A stretch of 64,000 bases of DNA from Paragonimus westermani (GCA_008508345.1 QNGE01000104.1:154623-218622), one strand, 5' to 3'. Shown: positions 48,691 through 61,104, counted from the first letter of the stretch. Notes: a model not told the origin generated them from the letters alone. Program-made: numbers and translations.

Positions 48691-49330
48691 TAGTGATCGG
48701 AGGTCAGGGACACAGCGTGATTTTGGAGCGCGTTCGCCGAAAGGTTTGTGCGAATGCGAGAGCTGCCATCGAAATGTGGGTGGCGTCCAACTTCTATTAG
48801 TCTCAATCCTCGAACCACAATCAATACCTCAATGATTGCACCGGTACAACCTGCGCTACCAGTATCTCCAGATCTGTTCAAGGGCTCATCATCCCACCTT
48901 AACACACCAGAGGGAGCTGCAGAAGAACGGCATAATCAGTAAAGAAAGTATGCATACGCGGGTGAATCTTGGAATATGGTTATGTGGGGTGGGAAATCTT
49001 TCCAGACGAACGGTAAAACATTTAGCCACGAAAAGTCGTATTTGTGGCTGCGTACTGTGAATAACATGCACCCAAAAGGTGTCCTTCAAACGGATATACA
49101 GCGAGAAAATGCAACTCAAGTCCAGGTTACAAAAATGATGTTTAACTTTTAGGATAGTCGGTTTCCTTGGGAGCTGAAAGATTTACATTTGAGCGCGCTA
49201 ACGCACGCGTGCCCTTGTAGTAAGCCGCGTACATACAGGTAGAGTAAATATGAAGTGGAACTGAACGCGGATAAGCTTGAACATTAACAATCATAAAAAC
49301 GCTTCGTGAATATAGTTTTATTTAGTATGC
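48691..49330. other. Spacer between repeats
   Basis: No supported gene. Overlapping short ORFs on both strands at 48690-49119 have no domain. Confidence 0.4.
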
Positions 49331-49948
49331 TGGTGTATTTGATGGTAAGTTTTAGAAACCTGACCCATTCTGCTACCTTGGCGTGGTGGTCAGGCTTGCG
49401 TGCTGTTTTGATCCTGAGGGCTGTGCTGACTGTGACTTTGGTCCTTGCGTGTTCAACCTTGTCAGATTGGCCGAATGGGAGCAGCCAGACAAAAAGCAGA
49501 TGCGTGAGTGGCCGTGGTCTTCTATATATTCGTTTCTTCGGCTTTGTTAGTGTGTTGTATGATGAATGGTCTGCCTGGCTTTTCATAGTTCAGTGAGAAA
49601 TTTGCTTTTCATCCTTATCTTTTTTAGGTTGCACTAACCTGCAATTCTATACTGCAACGCTTCTTGTATTACGCTTCATAAATCTTTCTTCTCAGTGTAA
49701 ATCTCGTCATTGCAGCCTCTCTGTTTAGTTTCCGAGAGATAAGAGTTTCCCTTCCTTATTAGCCAATCAAGTGGCTAACCAGCATTGGCCGGCTGGACAG
49801 AAAGGCCCCACTGGCACACCTCCCAGTCTTATTCCTTCGGGTTTACACTGGATATGTGGTGTGTTGGTGGAACTGCAATTGGTGCAGCGCAAGCCAATTG
49901 CAGTGATGGCTAAGCGCAGGCGTCCTTTGGCTTCGGTCACTGTGACAG
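49330..49948. mobile_element. GC-rich dispersed-repeat-like segment before gap
   Basis: Approximate bounds. Segments at about 49360-49530 and 49780-49948 are much GC-richer than the flanks and open in more than one frame, but carry no recognised protein domain. The block runs into an assembly gap and then an (AAT)n tract, as expected of a multi-copy retroelement end. The identification is by composition and context only. Confidence 0.4.
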
Positions 49949-50089
49949 NNNNNNNNNNNNNNNNNNNNNNNNNNNNNNNNNNNNNNNNNNNNNNNNNNNN
50001 NNNNNNNNNNNNNNNNNNNNNNNNNNNNNNNNNNNNNNNNNNNNNNNNNNNNNNNNNNNNNNNNNNNNNNNNNNNNNNNNNNNNNNNNN
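49949..50089. other. Assembly gap (141 N)
   Basis: A run of undetermined bases. Any ORF drawn across it is an artefact. Confidence 1.
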
Positions 50090-50110
50090 ATAATAATAAT
50101 AATAATAATT
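50090..50110. repeat. (AAT)n tract at gap edge
   Basis: About seven AAT units directly after the gap. It could be the tail of a LINE or SINE-like element or the simple repeat that broke the assembly. Confidence 0.9.
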
Positions 50111-50784
50111 TTCTCGACTAGTTGCATGCAAAACGTACGGCAGCTAAATCGCCTGTTAGCTACTGCTTGTGGTGTTACAATTCGGTCCGGTAAAACGGTT
50201 CGTCCATGAATTATCGACTGTCCGTCATATAGTTCCGCCATTACAGTCGTACGAGACAACACGAGAGGAGACTTGTTTCAAAGCCCCAGATCGAAAGTAA
50301 GCACCAGTTAGCTTCAACAATTTCGACCCGTTGTGGCCTGACTGTCACTGTGTGACATGGCGACCTGATGCTATGTTCATTCAAACCAGTTTGCAGAGTA
50401 CACACTGAAAGTGAAACAAATGTGAGTCGTCGATTTTGGCTAGGCCTGAAGGCAAACATTTAGTCGACGGACAGATATATCTTAATCAGATGGACAAAGT
50501 CGACTAGTGAAGGGCTATAAAGTAGCCTACAACCATTGACCTTCTTTACCATTAGAAAACCGATCTTAGTTTTGGGATAGAATGACATGCGTACACGAAG
50601 GTGTAATGTTGAAATATATCTTTACTTTACTGAAGTGACTTGGCTGACATGCATTCCGAACCCGTTGGGAGCACGCGATACAGAGTAAGCCTCATCGACC
50701 TGGACTGCCAACGTAGTGGCCACGAGTAGTGGAGGTTCGAAGATTTAAATTATTTCAGAATTGAGGACCACCCACACTTGATCT

Positions 50785-50919
50785 CAACGTTCAGCTTGCT
50801 CGATCATTTCGAAAGGAGAATGAACAGAATCACCCTGTTCTACCCAATCTATAACCCTCTGACCAGGATTTCTGAGTTAGGTTTAAGTTACTGTATTCAT
50901 TGAACCAACTGAACATGGT
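50785..50919 (-). mobile_element. SINE 5' fragment, inverted (copy D')
   Basis: On the minus strand this matches the 5' module of copies C and E, including CTTTCGAAATGATCGAGCAA and, further 5', a sequence close to GTTGGTTCAATGAATACAGT. It lacks the tRNA-like part and tail. It lies head-to-head with copy D, producing a long inverted repeat. Confidence 0.55.
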
Positions 50920-50977
50920 TGGATAGAACAGGGTGGTTCTGTTCATTGTCCTTTCGAAATGATCGGACAGGCTGAAC
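50789..50977. repeat. 58-bp inverted repeat (foldback)
   Basis: The left arm 50789-50846 and right arm 50920-50977 are reverse complements at 52 of 58 positions, with a 73-nt loop. It is formed by copies D' and D of the SINE. Confidence 0.85.
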
Positions 50978-51240
50978 ACTATTCACACAAGGTTGTGGTC
51001 GAGCGTTTGGATTTGATTATTCGATCATGCCTATTGTGGGGTTACTGGCGTTGTGGTTACCACACTAGTCCCACAAGCACGAGAGTCGGGGTGCGAACTC
51101 CGATCCGGACGAAGATATGCAGCACTGATGAACTCTGATAAGAGGGAAACTCGAGTATAGTGCTTCCTTTCGAAGTGGGCTAGCCGGTATGTCTATCTGA
51201 ATTTGAAGGCTACTATCGAGTGTGGGTTGTTCTCACCTTT
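50920..51240 (+). mobile_element. tRNA-like SINE, copy D
   Basis: Approximate bounds. It begins with the 5' module (CCTTTCGAAATGATCGGACA), continues GAGCGTTTGGATTTGATTAT, then a tRNA-like middle with a B-box-like GGTGCGAACTCCGATCC. The tail carries GAAACTCGAGTATAGTGCTT and TATGTCTATCTGAATTTGAA. Bounds are inferred by comparison with the other copies. Confidence 0.6.
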
Positions 51241-52004
51241 GAAACAGTGACCACTCTTTTGAACCGCATTAATCGACCATATAACCGAATTTAGGCTTGA
51301 GGATAGGGAAGGACTAGAAAAGCCACTCAACATTCTTCCTTCTCCTCTGTTGCTGTTTCCTGGCTATTCGATTAGTCGAGGTTATGGCGTTTGACATTAA
51401 TGGTTGTGCCACCAAATTGCTCCGGTAATGGCTATCAGCCAGAGTGACCTAACACGTGCCATAAGCACAGTAAAATAATGTTCACTGTGTTCAGCGTTGC
51501 ATCATCTGCTGGTGATTTGTGAGGATTTTTCAGCAGAATGCGAATGAGAGAGGTCACGACCTATCACTCAGACTAAGTTTGAATACGTGCTGACGTCATC
51601 GATCATTTGATCGTTCAGTTAGCCGTGAGTAAATCACTTGAACTCATATCGATCGTCTTCACTCTTCTAACCGTCGGGAGGAGTGAGCGGTCCATTAAAC
51701 CACCGGTCAACTTGATTTATTAAATGAAACTCCACACTCTATCCTTGATATATAGTTCAGCCAATTTGATCAACAAATCCCCAGAAAAGTACCTTGTAAT
51801 GCTGTTAAAAAAATGAACCGAACAGCCGATTCATTAATGTTTGGTTATCGTAAGAAAACTTAACATAAGAGATACTTTAGGTACTATGCCGGTTGGTTAC
51901 ATTTTGTGTAGTCCAGAATTACTCCGCTCAAATACATACCTTTAACAAATGGTCACAGACTAAGTCCTGAAATCCGATTGTAGGTTGGAAGTTTTGGCTA
52001 TCAC
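51241..52004. other. Spacer between SINE copies
   Basis: No ORF or other feature of note. Confidence 0.5.
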
Positions 52005-52345
52005 CAACTGAACACCATTAGTTGATCACAGTCGTGGCATTCAGATAGGACTTTCACTCACACTGAAGCTCACCAGTAGTGCATGTCTTCCTCCGGACAA
52101 CAGTTTGCACTCTGACGTTCAGGTGTCTGAAACTAACGTGTTAACCAGAACGCCAGTATTTTTGGAAAATCCAAACGCTCAATCACAATCTCGCGTGTTT
52201 GGTTTTCAGGTTATTCGATCATTTCGAATGAGGAAGGGACTCACTTGTTCAGTTCACTCCAATTGAGAGGTCGGCAAACACTGCTTCTCAGTCAGTTTGA
52301 GGGCACTGACTTCATTAAACCAGCTGAACAGTGTGTTCAATCCGT
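52005..52345 (-). mobile_element. tRNA-like SINE, copy E
   Basis: Approximate bounds, minus orientation. The 5' module at the right contains ATTCGAAATGATCGAATAAC. Then come GATTGAGCGTTTGGATTTTC and a diverged tRNA-like middle. The tail has TGAGTGAAAGTCCTATCTGA and ends near GGTGTTCAGTTGG. It is the most diverged copy. Confidence 0.55.
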
Positions 52346-52613
52346 TGCTAGGGATTGTGGGTCGGAGATCAGCAGGAAATATTCGGAGTTTTTTCCCTCC
52401 ACATGTAAGTATTAGTATGCCCAGTGTACTAAAAGATTTTAAACTACGTTTTTTGGAAGGGAAATGTCCTAATCTGGATGAACCCCGTTGCATTTCTGTC
52501 AAAGTTTCACTTACGCCGTAATCCAATGTTCGTTTACACAAAACGTTAGGGAGGAGACAACAGTACATCAGTGTATTCAGTCATAATGCCACAAATCTCT
52601 TCACACAACTTGA

Positions 52614-52835
52614 TTAGAACTGAATAGGATAGTCATTTGTTGCGCAGAAGTATACACTGGAAACCGAGATACGAGAACTTGTGGTGTGCACTGCGAACGG
52701 CATAGCTCCCACTAATCTCTTGCAGGTCAATAGAAAGGTGGCGTTTTGGATTCGGTAATCAGCCCCTTCACACATTACCTGCTGTGCTGGTGCCAGTCGG
52801 CTCAGCAACCCATTGAAAACAAACGACTTGTCCAT
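52614..52835 (-). CDS. Candidate small ORF or first exon
   Basis: The ATG at 52835 has good context (CAACATGG). It reads MDKSFVFNGLLSRLAPAQQ, followed by a GTAATG donor-like site, or continues uninterrupted for 73 residues to a stop at 52614. Both versions look protein-like. No downstream exon in the right phase was found, and no family is recognised. Confidence 0.25.
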   Translation of the reverse strand: MDKSFVFNGLLSRLAPAQQVMCEGADYRIQNATFLLTCKRLVGAMPFAVHTTSSRISVSSVYFCATNDYPIQF

Positions 52836-53943
52836 GTTGAGATTTGCTGTATCAAACAACGAACGGTATAACCGATCTCAACCGAGTTTGGGGAGATTTC
52901 GAATGTTTGGATAAATGAAAGTAACTGAAGTTACTATCTATTAAGGGAATGGAACACAGTCATCCAATATGCCAATGCAAGAAGTGAAAATCTTTGAACC
53001 CATTAATTATTGTTTCAGTGTTGAAAATTTCGCTGAAGGTTTCTTTCTGTTTGCTACAAGGCAGGAATCAGTCACGTGCTCAGCATGATTGTACTGTGAA
53101 TCAAGATAGATGTTCACACTCAAATAAATGTTCTAAGATTTCCCGCTATCGTGATTCCTTGAGGTCATGTCAATCAGACATTCATTAGATAGATCTGGAT
53201 CTGTTTTTTTTATTTCCAGAGTGATTTAGGACCAGTGAATCGTACTGATACGCAACGACAGAGAGGAGAAAGGGAGATATCACATTAGAGTGCTACCACT
53301 GTGGAAGCAATTACTATGACGGACCTCCTAAACTATCTGATTCGCCTGAAACCTACTGGATGAGGGATGGGAGGGGGTGTAGATCAAACAGAAAATGGCC
53401 ATGATCCAGCGTTGTACACAGTGTGTTCACCGGCTCGACTGGCCTAAGACAGCCAACCGAATAAAGTTGCATGTGTGAACTTTAATGCAGAATTTCCGTC
53501 CTCACTTGCATTTAAAACGGCATAGAACCACGGAACGGTAATATCGGAACAGATTGAATGGATCCAGATAGAAGTGAAATCATGCAACTATTTCGCCAGA
53601 TTTGTAATTACATCGGTATCTGTCCATTGGTCTCTTTTGTGTGTCCGAATCCTTCACGTGAACGCGTTCGGAACCAGCAGCCATGTCCGCTCATTCAACA
53701 AGCCTGAGCGTAACTCTTGTGATGAACACTTCAGAAGCTTTGGTGTTACTTTTAAGCAGTCTGGTTACTTCAGTTCAGACAAAAATGAAACCAAATAGTG
53801 CTTGTTCGGGCATCGAAAAGATAGTTATAAGAGATAGTATTTGAAAACAATCGCTGAAAATTGGCACGAATTTTTTTATAAAGAACCATCAGAGTGTAAA
53901 TTCGTATGACTGTTTTTTTATTGGACAAGTGGTGCCAGTTCAC

Positions 53944-54108
53944 CTTTTTCCTGGTGGAGTGCATTCTAATCTTGTCGCCTTTGGCAATGTGGAAAAATGA
54001 GTGGGAACAGAGGTATGTCTTCTCTCCCATAGGTGTCAGGAATAGACTGAAGGCTTTGTTTGTATCAACTCCATCATAATGGACCCCAAAGACTAACACC
54101 TCGCGCGG
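53944..54108 (-). CDS. Candidate exon fragment, unrecognised
   Basis: A minus-strand frame reads VLVFGVHYDGVDTNKAFSLF, then LTPMGEKTYLCSHSFFHIAK and GDKIRMHSTRKK, to a possible GTGAAC donor. The alternating pattern resembles a beta-sandwich domain. The acceptor is not clear, since a TAA lies just upstream in frame. Low weight. Confidence 0.22.
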
Positions 54109-57100
54109 GTTTTAAACTCTTAAGTGATTGTGTTTAAGCATAGAACAAAGGGTTTTCACCATGATAGAGCACCACATATGGCAAGTTGTTGGTTTTACGT
54201 CTGTAAGGTATTCACGCGTTGACTGCCTTGCCTTCCGAGGCTCGTCCAGTATCAGCTTTTCGTATCGCCTTTACATGTAGCCTGTGATGAGAATGTATGA
54301 TGTCTAGACATTATCGTATTTGCTTGACACACAACAAGCGCGTGTTCTCTGCTTTAAACTCTGAAGTAAGGTGAGAACTGTTGAGTTCACTTGAATTGTC
54401 GCGTTGACATTGGGAAAATACAGAGAGGGAGAGAGAGAGTAGGGATCTGATAGGTTTCCGTGTGTGAACCATCTAGTTGCCATGACTTGTAACAAACATG
54501 TATCAGAACAGCCAGAGATCGTCTCGGAAAACTTGGGCACGTTAACAAAGAGCTACACATGAGGTCGAAATGCAAATAATAATCTAAAAGCAACCCTCAA
54601 AACTGTATTCCCATCTGTTGATTTCGTGCTATTCGTCTCTTTGTACCCATATCCGACATACTAACCGTTTCCTAGACATCGCCATAACAGCAGGTGTACG
54701 TACTGTTCAGTTTTCCTGCTCCACAAGTGAGGACAACTTTAAAATTGAGATATCTGGATGACATGATAGGATAGGTCATAGCAAATTCGTCTTCAAACTG
54801 AAACGAACTTTGCCAAAGTTCAAATCACCTTTTATTTGCCGTAGCAACATTCCTAGTCAAATGACTGTTTCAGTCCGCACATTCAAGAACAGTTGTTAAT
54901 CTTTTACCACGTAGTAGGAGGTGTAACTTTGTGGGTAACCGCTCCATTTTTTTTAATCAAAAAGCGAGTTCTGTTTCCGTCTGTCTCTTCCCCAAACGTG
55001 CCATTGTGTACTCTGACTGTGACTTTGTAACCTGATTGTTCTGGCTCGAAAACTCAACTTATTTATTGCGTCTGTCGGTTATAGCTCACGATGCAGACAC
55101 TGAAACCTAATCAATGGCCAGTCATTAGAGGCAAATTATCAGAAGTTGCAGATAAGCAACTTACTCTAAAACTTTCAGTCTGTTAATCTATTTATTGAGT
55201 TCGTCCCACAAATACCCGCCAACGTCTTCATTCAAAGCATCCTAACAACGAGTTTGTTGGGCTAAGGCAACTGTAATCACAGGTCGGAGATGTAGTAAAA
55301 CCTCTGAAATCGGAAACCGATTGTCACACTAGTTGGACTACGATGACCATATTTTCGAAGGGGACCCCGTTCACGTTTTAGTTGAACAACACATGAAAGA
55401 CCTCTAGTCATTCGATAATGTGACATTAAATGGCGTCTTGCTGAGTCAGTAATCTGATGTTGAACAACTCGGGTTTCATTATCCACTTACTAGGGAAACG
55501 CCAACCATCGTAAGTGATTAACTCAGATCCGTGTACATGTGACGTAGAGGATAGATAGAATAGACTAACATTGACTTCTAGGTTAGAAGTGGACGAGCTG
55601 CTTTGACAAACTAAAATTTAAACAAACGCTTATTTGAGCCATCCTATCCTCGAATGGCTTGTGATTGTATTCGATGTTCACAAAACAGTGGATGCTTATT
55701 TGTTAGCTAATTTAAGACGTGCTGAAAATGGATCGAGAAACCGTCTTCCTTTGCTGAACTACCATCAAATATAACTTACACACTGATGTGGCTCTTAATT
55801 CGCTCAAACAAGGATCAAGATAAATTCGACTTGAATGCTAATGATTTATGCTTACATCATCTGTGCCAGATTGTGTTTAACTTCAGTGTCGGTTGATTCG
55901 TACACAAAGCGTGGGGAAGCCCGACCAGTAATGATGAACTTTGATAAATGTTTTCGAATGTGCATTAAAACTAGTATTAGCAGACCAGCTGGACCAATAC
56001 GATAATCGGTAACTAATAGATGTTCTTTACGTGGCAGATATGATTCAGGTCTGAGAAGAATGTGTAAAGAAACCTGCGTTATCCGATGTGTGTGTTTGTA
56101 TGTCAATTTCTTTCGATATCTGTTTCTTTCATTGCCACTCAGAGCGCTGTGTGAACACGGATAAGTCGGAACTCACTCATTGCTCAATCGTTTTTCTTCG
56201 TCTCATTATCTGTCCACACAACATATTCATGTCTCAGACTTTAACATCTCTCTGGTCAGCGTAGAAAATGACAAGTGATTACAAGTGTCCCTACTAAACA
56301 CAATTTAGAATGAAGTCAGAAAATAATGTTACTCATCTTAAATTTACAACTATTTTTCAGTTTATTCAATTCGTGTGTTGTACGTTGGGTATGATTACAC
56401 ACGAACTAGCTGAGACATGTGCAAACAACTTCGATGGATAGAACGAAGTATAGCGAGTAAATATAAATCAACATATACCACATGAGATTAATATTAATTG
56501 TTGATAGAATGTTGAAAGAACCGTCAACTCGAAGAAGGTTTGGTGTTTGTTCGTTCAGGAGAATATTTTGGAGGTTCTGTTTGGAGCCACACGCTTGAAC
56601 TGTCAGAATGACTCCTAAGCGACCTAAGGTGTGAGAAACGAACTCAAATTCCAACAAAAGCTCAAGGTCATGCGTTCGAACCTACAGTCTAGGCGATCCA
56701 TCTCCTATGGTGTGGTGTCATGTAAGCATGTCACAGAACACGTCAACCACAGAGATGTCCAACAGCCTATTTGTTTTATTTAAGGAAAACATGCAGAAAT
56801 TTCAAGTGCCAGTGTCTTAATTCTTCATGACGCTGCATCAGCCCACAGGGCTCGACTGGTAAAGGCCACATTTCGTAAATGGGAAACCCGGGAACCTACT
56901 CACTAGGCTTACTCACTGGACCTGTCTCTCGGCGGCTCTCAACTGCCGTCAGATATCAACTATTACTTGCTCAACAGTTTCGAAGGTGCGTAGCTCGAGA
57001 GTGGTGATTTTCGTATCAGCTAATAATGGTTACTAGGTATCCGCTTTCTGTGTAGTCATTCTCGTACCAAGTGAAATGTTTACAGATGGAACACACCTTT

Positions 57101-58622
57101 CAAACCATAAGTCCGACTACACTTGTAAGGCATCAACAAAACTGAGTGATCCTTGTGTTCGATTAGTCTGACAGCTCGCGATCAAACCCTATTGAAAGTG
57201 GTTAAATTAAAGACAACATACCTTGGTTGAGCTAAACACGTTCTGCTGCCCATGTTTCTAGTTTGAACATGTTATCCACAAACCAACAAGTCAGGCTACT
57301 TACATGCGTGGTCTGTAATCAAAGGATTACGGAAATTGTTGGGTGCTCTAATCCTGTCCCCGTGGGCAAAGTAGTGTGTGGTTTTAGGCACGATTGGTGG
57401 AGAATTTTAATGAAACTTACTAGCAAGAATTTACCCACGCTAATCTTGCGGTCAGTTAGGGAACTCTGATCAGATATAAAAGACCCGAGAGCAATGATTT
57501 AATTTCGTTGTCAGTTAAGGACCAGAGGTTTTCAAGTAACCGAGATGTCATACATGTGAAAAACAAGTTGTACGCTCCATAAAAGGAACCAGCGGGATAA
57601 TTTATCGTCATTTTCACTCACTTTTGACTTAAACGATCTTTTAGTTAGGTAAATCGGCGTGATGTGGTTACGAAAGTCACAAGGGCAAAGCTTCAAAATT
57701 AACGGAACCTTGGAACAACATATTGCTCAAACTCGAATGATGAGTAAACGAACTACACGAAGCAGCATACACATACAAATGGAAGACGATTCGTTGGTAA
57801 CAATTATCACGCTGATTTTAGGTTGCGTGCGACGCCGGGCCTTGGGATGGACTATGCAAAGACTCCATCTCTTTGTAATACTCAGTTTGTTCATGAAAAT
57901 ATTTAGATCGCTGTACCATTGTATGACAAGTGCAGTCTTAACAGTGTTATCAGTATATGCTGCACTGAACCTGAATCAGATATGGGACTACATGTAGTCC
58001 AGAATCATATGGCACACAAATCGATGTGTTTACAAGATGGCCATCCATTGGTCACTTTCCAACTTGTTGTCAAGATCAGTTGCTTATTCATCATCCTGTT
58101 GTCGGATCTAGTTCAATGTTGATGGTTCTTATACAGGACCGAATACCAAACCCAAATTTCGGGAGTTTCATTCGCAATCCTGATAGACCATACCACACTT
58201 AGGTAACCATCGAGCCAAAGCATACCCCATCGGTGCGTGTCGGTTGAAAGAAGGATAATGACTCATTTGAAAAAGAAGGTGTCAGTCTGTGTATTTTACA
58301 AGTCTAGTCAGGACTCAAGGGTTCTGTGTATAGTGTACAAGTGTGGGCAGCAAATACAGTAAACAAATATTTCCAACTCTCGGTGTTATTTGATGAAAAG
58401 TGATTGGGCGTGCAAAATGGTGCAATGAGCATAAGGATTACATCTGACAGTCTATAGTTATCACAGAAGGAGTATACGAAAGGCAATATTAGCCAACTCT
58501 TGAGGATAGACGGTAAACAATAATGCAAATCTCAATCTGGATGAGGGTTAGGGTAGCACAGTTTCTAAGGTTTCATCGGATTCGGACGTATGTAAGGAAG
58601 GTGCGACTCGGTTGCCTCATTG
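54109..58622. other. Intergenic stretch downstream of the Arf-GEF gene
   Basis: AT-rich DNA with short ORFs on both strands and a GA-rich tract at about 54421-54440. At about 56640-56700 a B-box-like GCGTTCGAACCTACAG stands alone. The stretch at 56950-57000 faintly resembles the SINE 5' module. No supported gene. Confidence 0.45.
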
Positions 58623-58831
58623 TCATAATCGCGTTGAACCATCATCTTTGCTGACAGGTGTGGAGTTTGTCTTGCGTTCAGCACACTGTTGGTAATACAG
58701 TTGTAGTTCGTTCAGCTCGACAATGGATGTGTGAATCCAATCAATCAATTTCTGTCGGGCTTGCGAGGAATTTAGGGCAAAGTTGAGCATAGGACCCTCC
58801 AGGTTGCAAAGACGAAGACCGAAGCGATTAT
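58623..58831 (-). CDS. IQSEC: BRAG/IQSEC-like Arf-GEF, last exon (PH end, tail)
   Basis: After a TTTGATAG acceptor, two bases complete a His codon, then NRFGLRLCNLEGPMLNFALN continues the PH domain. The segment QARQKLIDWIHTSIVELNEL is the C-terminal PH helix. The exon goes on through YYQQCAERKTNS and stops after KDDGSTRL at a TGA. The phase matches the preceding exon across a 1.1-kb intron. The final T-R-L fits a class I PDZ-binding ending (Ser/Thr-x-hydrophobic). Vertebrate IQSEC proteins are known to bind PDZ scaffolds through their C-termini. The function of the tail here is inference. Confidence 0.88.
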
Positions 58832-59940
58832 CTATCAAACGGAAAATGAATGAATGGGAGCATAAGACTAACACTGACGAATAAGTTGGACGGCGAAAGT
58901 ATGGTGAATTACATAATTAACGATGGTGGAGTGGAAAGCAAACTGATAGAGTAGGAGAATGAATTTGTGATCGATTGCGCCCGACAGCGTTGGGGGTGAA
59001 GTCCGAACATCGACATAAAAACCGTGCAAGTGAGTGAGCACATCCAGTGTGAAAAGCAAGTCAGTTAAGAAACGGTGAATCCAAGTTTATAAACTAGTTT
59101 TATGTGGCTGGGGTACAGTATCGTTTCTATGTGCAACAGAACACAAAAACGACTCACCCCGATGGATGTTGTACGTACCTGATTTGTCGATTAATAAGTG
59201 GTTTTTGATTAAACATGTACCAGCATACTTTTACGATTACTTAGCAGTGGCTCGGGTATTCACACACTAAGTGGTAAAATCGCTTTTTACCGTGTACAAG
59301 ACCATTTTTACAGGCTGCTTTCTACACGGGGGCTTCTGTAAGTTATTTTCTAATCCTGGACTCCTCAGGTGGAGTCAGGAGTTGAAGTTATCAGGTTATT
59401 GTGAACCATACGGGTGTTCTGTCATGTCAAATTCCCCATCACATACCCACAGCTCCATACAGGAGACTAATTGATCATGCTGTGCGCTGCCTATACAAAC
59501 CAACCTCTTCATCAGGATGAAAGCAGCGGGTGAGCCGGAAGCAAGAAGTTTACGTTTAGGTTTGTCTTGCTGCGCAGTGTGTGTATGTATACGTACATGC
59601 ACATGAGGTAGAGGTCAGTGCTTTGCCCCTATGTGAAATGGAGTAGAAACCAAACAGGCGCTGAGCACGGCAAATCCGCACTCGCAAAGTGTGTTCTAAT
59701 GAGCATCGCTCTGGCGCACATCAAAATGTTGGTGGAAAGTGAGAGCAAGCCAGAGAATGAAGGTTACGACTGGTTTCGGATTATGTTAATTCGCTTGTAC
59801 CCGATTCAATCGGACGTGTTTCCGATGAGTAGAAACGGGACGGTTGGTTAGTGATCAGCAATGACAATACAACTAGCTAACGGAACTAGACTGGTAAGGT
59901 GATGGACAGGTGTGGGTGAAGGTCGTATAAGAATACTCAC
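58832..59940 (-). other. Intron within the PH-domain region
   Basis: A GTGAGT...GATAG intron of 1.1 kb. ORFs inside it (for example 59618-59851 on the + strand) have no domain. Confidence 0.8.
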
Positions 59941-60649
59941 GGGGTGTTTCGAAAACCAGAACATTCATATTCTTCAGCGGCAACACGCTGCGAATCTGGT
60001 ACAGTCCAACTGACATTGGTTGGTCCGAATAGTATTGTGTTTTTGTCAAATTGGCTAGTGATGATCTATTGGATGAATCTGAGCCCAGAGCTGCGGCGGC
60101 GGCCATATTCAGTAGTGATCCCGGACTTCTCGGTCGGGGACCCATTAGTGGTTTGACTGTAATGAGTATGTCGTTAAATACTAGGAGGTATCGCCAATGC
60201 TTGTGATGACGTGTGTATCGTGTGAGTACCCTGTCCAGTTGCTGTCCGGCCACCCAGCCGACAAAACGACGGTGACGTTGAATGAAATTCTCTGTCTTCA
60301 ACGACCCAACAAGCATGGAGTCCAACCGACGCAACCGATCGACTGGATCGGGTAAGGTTTTAAACTCACATTCGGCCACACGTCGGTAAATACCTTGGAG
60401 TAGATCAGTCGGTAAGTCCTTACCAGAATCGATGCCACGATTGTTGTGAATGAATTCTGCTTCGGACATACGTTGACCAAGGCGACGAAGGTTGGGGTTG
60501 TGGAGATCAGTGTGAAGCATCAGCACAGAATAAGCTAACACTTCCACCGTGTCCTTGTTAAGGTAGAGAGATGTGACTTGGGCATCATTCTGCGCTATGT
60601 AGACGTCTTGGAATACTTGCATTAGATGGCTTATTTTCTGAGATTCCCC
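59941..60649 (-). CDS. IQSEC: BRAG/IQSEC-like Arf-GEF, Sec7 C-half and PH start
   Basis: 709 nt from a GACAG acceptor to a GTGAGT donor. It starts GESQKISHLMQVFQDVYIAQ, where the Glu of GES corresponds to the glutamic finger that drives GDP release from Arf. Next come LMLHTDLHNPN (Sec7 motif 2, the Arf-binding groove) and FIHNNRGIDSGKDLP, ending the Sec7 domain near FKTLPD. HRRFVGWVAGQ and WRYLLVFNDILITVK are the first strands of the PH domain. An Ala/Ser-rich insert (about 35 residues, with five consecutive Ala) sits inside the PH domain before SVLPLKNMNVLVFETP. The exon alone supports the family call; BRAG is preferred over cytohesin because of the VDRLRRLDSMLVG linker between Sec7 and PH. 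Confidence 0.95.
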
Positions 60650-61104
60650 CTGTCAATCGAAGTAACAGAGAACAAATATAAACACACTTAACAGCAGCCG
60701 TTGTAGAGGAAACTTTTATTAAAATTGGGAGTTCCTAGGGATTACTCGTGGTTCTTGATTGGGACCTGCTGGATTTGTGCAAATTTTAGTTGTAAGTGGC
60801 CAGGAGAGCTCCTTAGCCGTACTTTGGCGTGAAACGTGTTTGTTCGACCGAACAGTGCTAACTTGAGTACGACTGTTCACCTGTTACCGGTGAACGTGAA
60901 CAACTCAGAGCTATTTATTCATTCACATTGCTGGACCCAGTTGGTCCATACGCTGGAATAACATCTGGGATGAATATCAGCTCTCAGGTGAGAATCCAAG
61001 CCTACCTTTGAGAAACAGAAAAATGTCACCGACCAGGAGAGCAAAACTAGTAGTGGTTGAACAAACATGAACATATAAATGAGACGATCAATGCGCACAC
61101 TCAC

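Noticed and set aside
49771..50262. ORFs on both strands running across the N gap
   Set aside because: They are created by reading undetermined bases as open frame.
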